Origin: Larkinella punicea
GTDB taxonomy: Bacteria; Bacteroidota; Bacteroidia; Cytophagales; Spirosomataceae
Assembly (NCBI RefSeq): GCF_003334855.1
Contig: NZ_QOWE01000003.1
Coordinates: 248,001-312,000, forward strand
Reading direction: 5' to 3'
DNA length: 64,000 nt
The notes beneath the pieces are model-generated. The model was given only the letters and a program-made list of their open reading frames with translations. It did not search any database and was not told the DNA's origin. A program made the position numbers and the translations under genes. Numbering within the stretch: position 1 is the stretch's first letter; the number at the start of each line of letters is the position of its first letter. Positions 61,307 through 64,000 of the stretch are shown here, one piece after another.

Positions 61307-62347
61307 TCATCGGTTTTCGAGGTATTTTTCCCATTTCTCCAGCACCGACCGGAAATCATCCGGTAGTTCGGACTCGAACTGGAGCCACTCGCGGGTTCGG
61401 GGGTGTTCGAAACCGAGCGATTTGGCGTGGAGGGCCTGCCGGGGCATCAGGGCAAAACAGTTCTGAACAAATGATTTGTAGGAACCGTTGGCATTTCCGC
61501 GCAGAATACGGTCACCGCCATAGGTGGCATCGCTGAAAAGCGGATGGCCCAGATACTGCATGTGCGCCCGGATCTGGTGGGTTCGCCCGGTTTCGAGCTT
61601 GCATTCCACCAGCGAAACGTAATGCAGCGGTTTTAGAACTTTATAATGGGTAACGGCACGTTTGCCCTGACTGCCGTCGGGAAAAACCGCCTGCACTTTC
61701 CGGTCGCGGAGACTCCGGCCAATGTTCCCGTCGATGGTGCCTTCGCTTTCTTTCAGTTCGCCCCAGGCCAGGGCATTGTAGGTTCGTTCGATGGTATGCT
61801 CAAAAAACTGCCGGCCGAGGTGGGTCATGGCGTATTCGGTTTTGGCAATGACCATCAAACCCGAGGTGTCCTTGTCGATCCGGTGTACCAGACCGGGGCG
61901 GATGCTGCCGTTGCGCGAAGTGGGCAGGTTCTGGAAATGATACACGAGGGCGTTCACCAGCGTGCCGGTCCAGTTGCTATACGCCGGATGCACCACCATG
62001 CCGGCCGGTTTGTTCAGCACCAGCACTTCATCGTCTTCGTAAACGATGTTCAGCGGAATGTTTTCCGGCAGAATATCCGTATCGCGGGGCGGATGGGGCA
62101 ACGAAACCGTGATGACATCCTGCGGTTTGATTTTATAACTCGCCTTGATGGCATTGCCGTTCACCTTCACCGCTTCCGTATCAATTCCGTTCTGAATTTT
62201 GGTTCGGGTCGCGTTCGGCAATCGTTCGGTCAAAAACCGGTCGATTCGCACCAGATTCTGGCCGGGGTCGACCACGATGCGGAAATGTTCGTAAAGTTCG
62301 TCTTCATCCGGGTCAGCAAGCACCGGTTCTTCATCCTGCTGGGCCAT
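61307..62347 (-). CDS. 23S rRNA pseudouridine synthase, RluD-type
   Basis: 346 residues from ATG 62347, preferred over the ATG at 62365 because the promoter box (62370-62377) predicts transcription starting near 62363. N-terminal S4 domain (RIDRFLTERLPNATRTKIQN), then the RluA/RluD catalytic domain with the catalytic Asp in VHRIDKDTSGLMV, LARTY-like region NALAWGELKESEGTIDGNIG, and LVECKLETGRTHQIRAHMQY. It makes pseudouridine in rRNA. Member assignment (RluD) rests on the S4 domain and length. Confidence 0.92.
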   Translation of the reverse strand: MAQQDEEPVLADPDEDELYEHFRIVVDPGQNLVRIDRFLTERLPNATRTKIQNGIDTEAVKVNGNAIKASYKIKPQDVITVSLPHPPRDTDILPENIPLNIVYEDDEVLVLNKPAGMVVHPAYSNWTGTLVNALVYHFQNLPTSRNGSIRPGLVHRIDKDTSGLMVIAKTEYAMTHLGRQFFEHTIERTYNALAWGELKESEGTIDGNIGRSLRDRKVQAVFPDGSQGKRAVTHYKVLKPLHYVSLVECKLETGRTHQIRAHMQYLGHPLFSDATYGGDRILRGNANGSYKSFVQNCFALMPRQALHAKSLGFEHPRTREWLQFESELPDDFRSVLEKWEKYLENR

Positions 62348-62369
62348 GGTCTCAGGTTGTAACATCTTA

Positions 62370-62377
62370 CAAAAGTA
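62370..62377 (-). promoter_or_regulatory. -7 box of the pseudouridine synthase gene
   Basis: Minus strand TACTTTTG, exact TAnnTTTG; start near 62363, about 16 nt before the ATG at 62347. Confidence 0.6.
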
Positions 62378-62439
62378 CCAAGAATCAGACGTTTTAGCGA
62401 ACGGTCACTGGTTTTTGTTAAAATATCGCGTGACCTTGT

Positions 62440-62447
62440 TACTTTTG
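62440..62447 (+). promoter_or_regulatory. -7 box of the 62488 lipoprotein gene
   Basis: TACTTTTG, exact TAnnTTTG, with a TTTG at 62414-62417 as a possible -33 element (22-nt spacer). Predicted start near 62454; leader about 34 nt. Confidence 0.55.
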
Positions 62448-62487
62448 TGTCGTCGTAAGGAAAACGGCGTGTTGCAACCTGATACAA

Positions 62488-62937
62488 ATGAAAACGTATA
62501 TCCCACCCCGCATGTGGCCTTTACGGGCTACCTGTCTGAAAATTGCCCTCATTCTGCCCTTCGCACTGACGACCCTTTCCAGTTGCGAACCCGATGCCGT
62601 CGTCGTCCCGGAAATCGAGTATGGCGGTATTTTTACCGTGCAGGAAGCCGATCCGAAGGAAAGTTATTTGTTGACACTGCGTAAAAATCCGGAAAAAGCG
62701 AAAACTTTTACCATCGAAAATCTGGCCAATCTGGTCAAAGAACCGCTTCAGGCGACGGTAACAAACAACAAACTGGTGATTTTAGACCAGGCTTTTACCA
62801 ACTATTTAGGCGACAAGTATACCGTCTCCGGCGAGGGGGAACTCATCGACGAAACCCTGGTTCTTCGCTATTCCATCAATGGACATAACGGGTATGCCGG
62901 ATCGGTTTTCGCGAAAAAACAGGGCGACGGGAAATAA
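62488..62937 (+). CDS. hypothetical lipoprotein
   Basis: 149 residues. Lipoprotein signal (LKIALILPFALTTLSSC, Cys33) followed by a compact beta-rich domain of about 115 residues (IEYGGIFTVQEADPKESYLL, TVSGEGELIDETLVLRYSIN). Small secreted or outer-membrane lipoproteins of this kind are common in Cytophagales; I do not recognise a named family. It ends 6 bp before the deaminase start, so the two are co-transcribed. Confidence 0.78.
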   Translation: MKTYIPPRMWPLRATCLKIALILPFALTTLSSCEPDAVVVPEIEYGGIFTVQEADPKESYLLTLRKNPEKAKTFTIENLANLVKEPLQATVTNNKLVILDQAFTNYLGDKYTVSGEGELIDETLVLRYSINGHNGYAGSVFAKKQGDGK

Positions 62938-62943
62938 ACGGAC

Positions 62944-63825
62944 GTGAACGACTTGTCGGCGGTTTCTGATTTTTCCCGACTGCAATTTCTGCCAAACCCT
63001 TTTCCGGAAGCGGTGCCCATTCAGCTATATCTGAAGCGGGATGATGAGTTACATCCGGCGGTGTCGGGCAACAAATGGCGCAAGCTCAAATATAACCTTG
63101 CCGAAGCGCGTCGGTTGGGTCACCAAACGCTATTAACCTACGGCGGGGCCTATTCCAACCACATTTATGCCGTTGCGGCCGCCGGTCGCGAATACGGTTT
63201 TTCGACCATTGGCGTCATCCGGGGGGAAGACCACCGGGAGCGCGACACCCCAACGCTGGCCTTCGCCCGTTCGCAGGGAATGTTGCTTCATTTCGTCACC
63301 CGGCAGCAGTTCCGGAACCTGAGCGATGCGGTTTTTCAGCACGATCTTCGGCAACGCTTCGGTACCTGCTACGACCTGCCGGAAGGCGGCACCAACGTGT
63401 TGGCCGTGCGCGGAACGGCGGAAATTATTCCGGAAGTTTTGCAGCAAATCGATTCTTTACCAGACTACGTCTGTTGCCCGGTTGGCACGGGTGGAACGCT
63501 GGCGGGTCTGGAACAATCGGCCCCGAACGGCTTGAAGGTGTTGGGCTTCTCGGCTCTGAAAGGCTTCATTCCTGACCTGAACCAGCCCGGAAACGTGCAA
63601 ATTGACTATCATTTTGGCGGTTATGCCAAAACCACCTCCGAATTGCTGACCTTCATTCGCCGTTTTGAACAGAAAACCGGCGTGCGAATCGAGCAGGTAT
63701 ATACCGGAAAAATGCTGTACGGTATTTACGATCTGGCCCGAAAAAACTACTTTTTACCAGACAGTAAAGTCATCGCGATTCACACCGGCGGTTTGCAGGG
63801 GAGAAGTGACAAGCTGGATGAATAA
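62944..63825 (+). CDS. PLP-dependent ACC deaminase/D-cysteine desulfhydrase family enzyme
   Basis: 293 residues from GTG 62944. Tryptophan-synthase-beta-type fold: LYLKRDDELHPAVSGNKWRK (Lys of GNKWRK is the expected PLP Schiff-base residue), TLLTYGGAYSNHIYAVAAAG, GVIRGEDHRERDTPTLAFAR, YVCCPVGTGGTLAGLEQS, QVYTGKMLYGIYDLARKNYF and IHTGGLQGR. It removes ammonia from a small amino acid; ACC deaminase, D-cysteine desulfhydrase and related enzymes cannot be separated by sight. Normal length for the short Bacteroidota form. Confidence 0.9.
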   Translation: MNDLSAVSDFSRLQFLPNPFPEAVPIQLYLKRDDELHPAVSGNKWRKLKYNLAEARRLGHQTLLTYGGAYSNHIYAVAAAGREYGFSTIGVIRGEDHRERDTPTLAFARSQGMLLHFVTRQQFRNLSDAVFQHDLRQRFGTCYDLPEGGTNVLAVRGTAEIIPEVLQQIDSLPDYVCCPVGTGGTLAGLEQSAPNGLKVLGFSALKGFIPDLNQPGNVQIDYHFGGYAKTTSELLTFIRRFEQKTGVRIEQVYTGKMLYGIYDLARKNYFLPDSKVIAIHTGGLQGRSDKLDE

Positions 63826-63932
63826 AACTGACTTTCCAGCGTAGTCGTGCGAGTTTTGGGACGAAAACGAAGACCAGTAAAATCACCAGCCAGTCCACTT
63901 TTAAAGAAAATCAATCAACTCAGAATAGACAG

Positions 63933-64000
63933 ATGGAATATCGGAAATTGGGCGAGTCGGATGTAACGGTTTCGGCCATTGCTTTTGGCGCCTGGGCGGT
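63933..64000 (+). CDS. aldo/keto reductase, N-terminal fragment
   Basis: Starts at ATG 63933 and runs off the right edge; 22 full codons are visible (MEYRKLGESDVTVSAIAFGA, then WA), the typical start of NADPH-dependent aldo/keto reductases. Catalytic residues lie beyond the window. Confidence 0.75.
   Translation, partial: MEYRKLGESDVTVSAIAFGAWA

Noticed and set aside
1-64000. Prophage or integrative element suggested by the toxin-antitoxin pair and directionality-factor-like gene
   Set aside because: No integrase, terminase, capsid, relaxase or transposase gene and no tRNA or att-like direct repeat was found in the window.

Overview
The window is a chromosomal segment of a Bacteroidota bacterium, most likely order Cytophagales (Spirosoma/Larkinella-like; the genus is an inference). 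The pointers are an ECF sigma/FecR/TonB-dependent receptor set, a GLPGLI protein paired with an outer-membrane barrel, a type IX secretion C-terminal domain, many lipoproteins and DUF families typical of this phylum, and repeated TAnnTTTG -7 promoter boxes with few Shine-Dalgarno sequences. About 88% of the DNA is coding. I saw no transposase, integrase, CRISPR array or tRNA.

Layout. 1-2348 (minus): sigma factor, FecR anti-sigma factor and the start of a TonB-dependent receptor. 2814-8740: a two-domain fasciclin lipoprotein, then a DUF1553/DUF1501 pair (cytochrome-like lipoprotein and Tat-exported partner). 8939-15088: GLPGLI protein plus large outer-membrane barrel, facing a histidine kinase/response regulator pair. 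15139-18653: a VapBC-like toxin-antitoxin pair, an orphan protein with a faint resemblance to phage recombination directionality factors, a T9SS-exported ELWxxDGT-repeat protein and, just upstream of it, a promoter-bearing N-terminal stub of a methyltransferase. 18654-31399: mixed metabolism and unknowns (metal-receptor protein, DUF2911, AraC regulator, DUF4260, DUF1569, DUF4180, NAD-dependent epimerase, glutamate-synthase-like FMN protein, AroA, MuiA-like protein).

31575-47222: malate/lactate dehydrogenase, an envelope run (MltG, thioesterase, YihY), glycosyltransferase, Sua5/TsaC, an unknown lipoprotein, an LpxL-like acyltransferase, WbqC, ClpC, an outer-membrane barrel and a 5'-truncated paralogue flanking an alpha/beta hydrolase, and a GDPD-like enzyme. 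47421-53775: FabG followed by a VWA membrane protein, DUF2279, DUF2027-Smr and DUF4403 genes in one direction. 53880-54350 is RNase P RNA. After it come an OmpA-family protein, the rpsP-rimM-trmD translation operon, a GT51 transglycosylase with a long AsmA-like N-terminal region, a GNAT enzyme, an RluD-type pseudouridine synthase, a small lipoprotein, a PLP-dependent deaminase and the start of an aldo/keto reductase.

The most striking non-coding signal is a set of long, often perfect inverted repeats (arms 22-36 bp) filling many of the intergenic gaps. They fall into several unrelated sequence families, most present at least twice in the window. The most suggestive gene-level anomalies are the methyltransferase stub, the orphan directionality-factor-like gene, the GT51 fusion architecture, the S16 protein with a roughly 100-residue Ala/Glu/Pro/Val tail, and the hydrophobic C-terminal tail on the ECF sigma factor.
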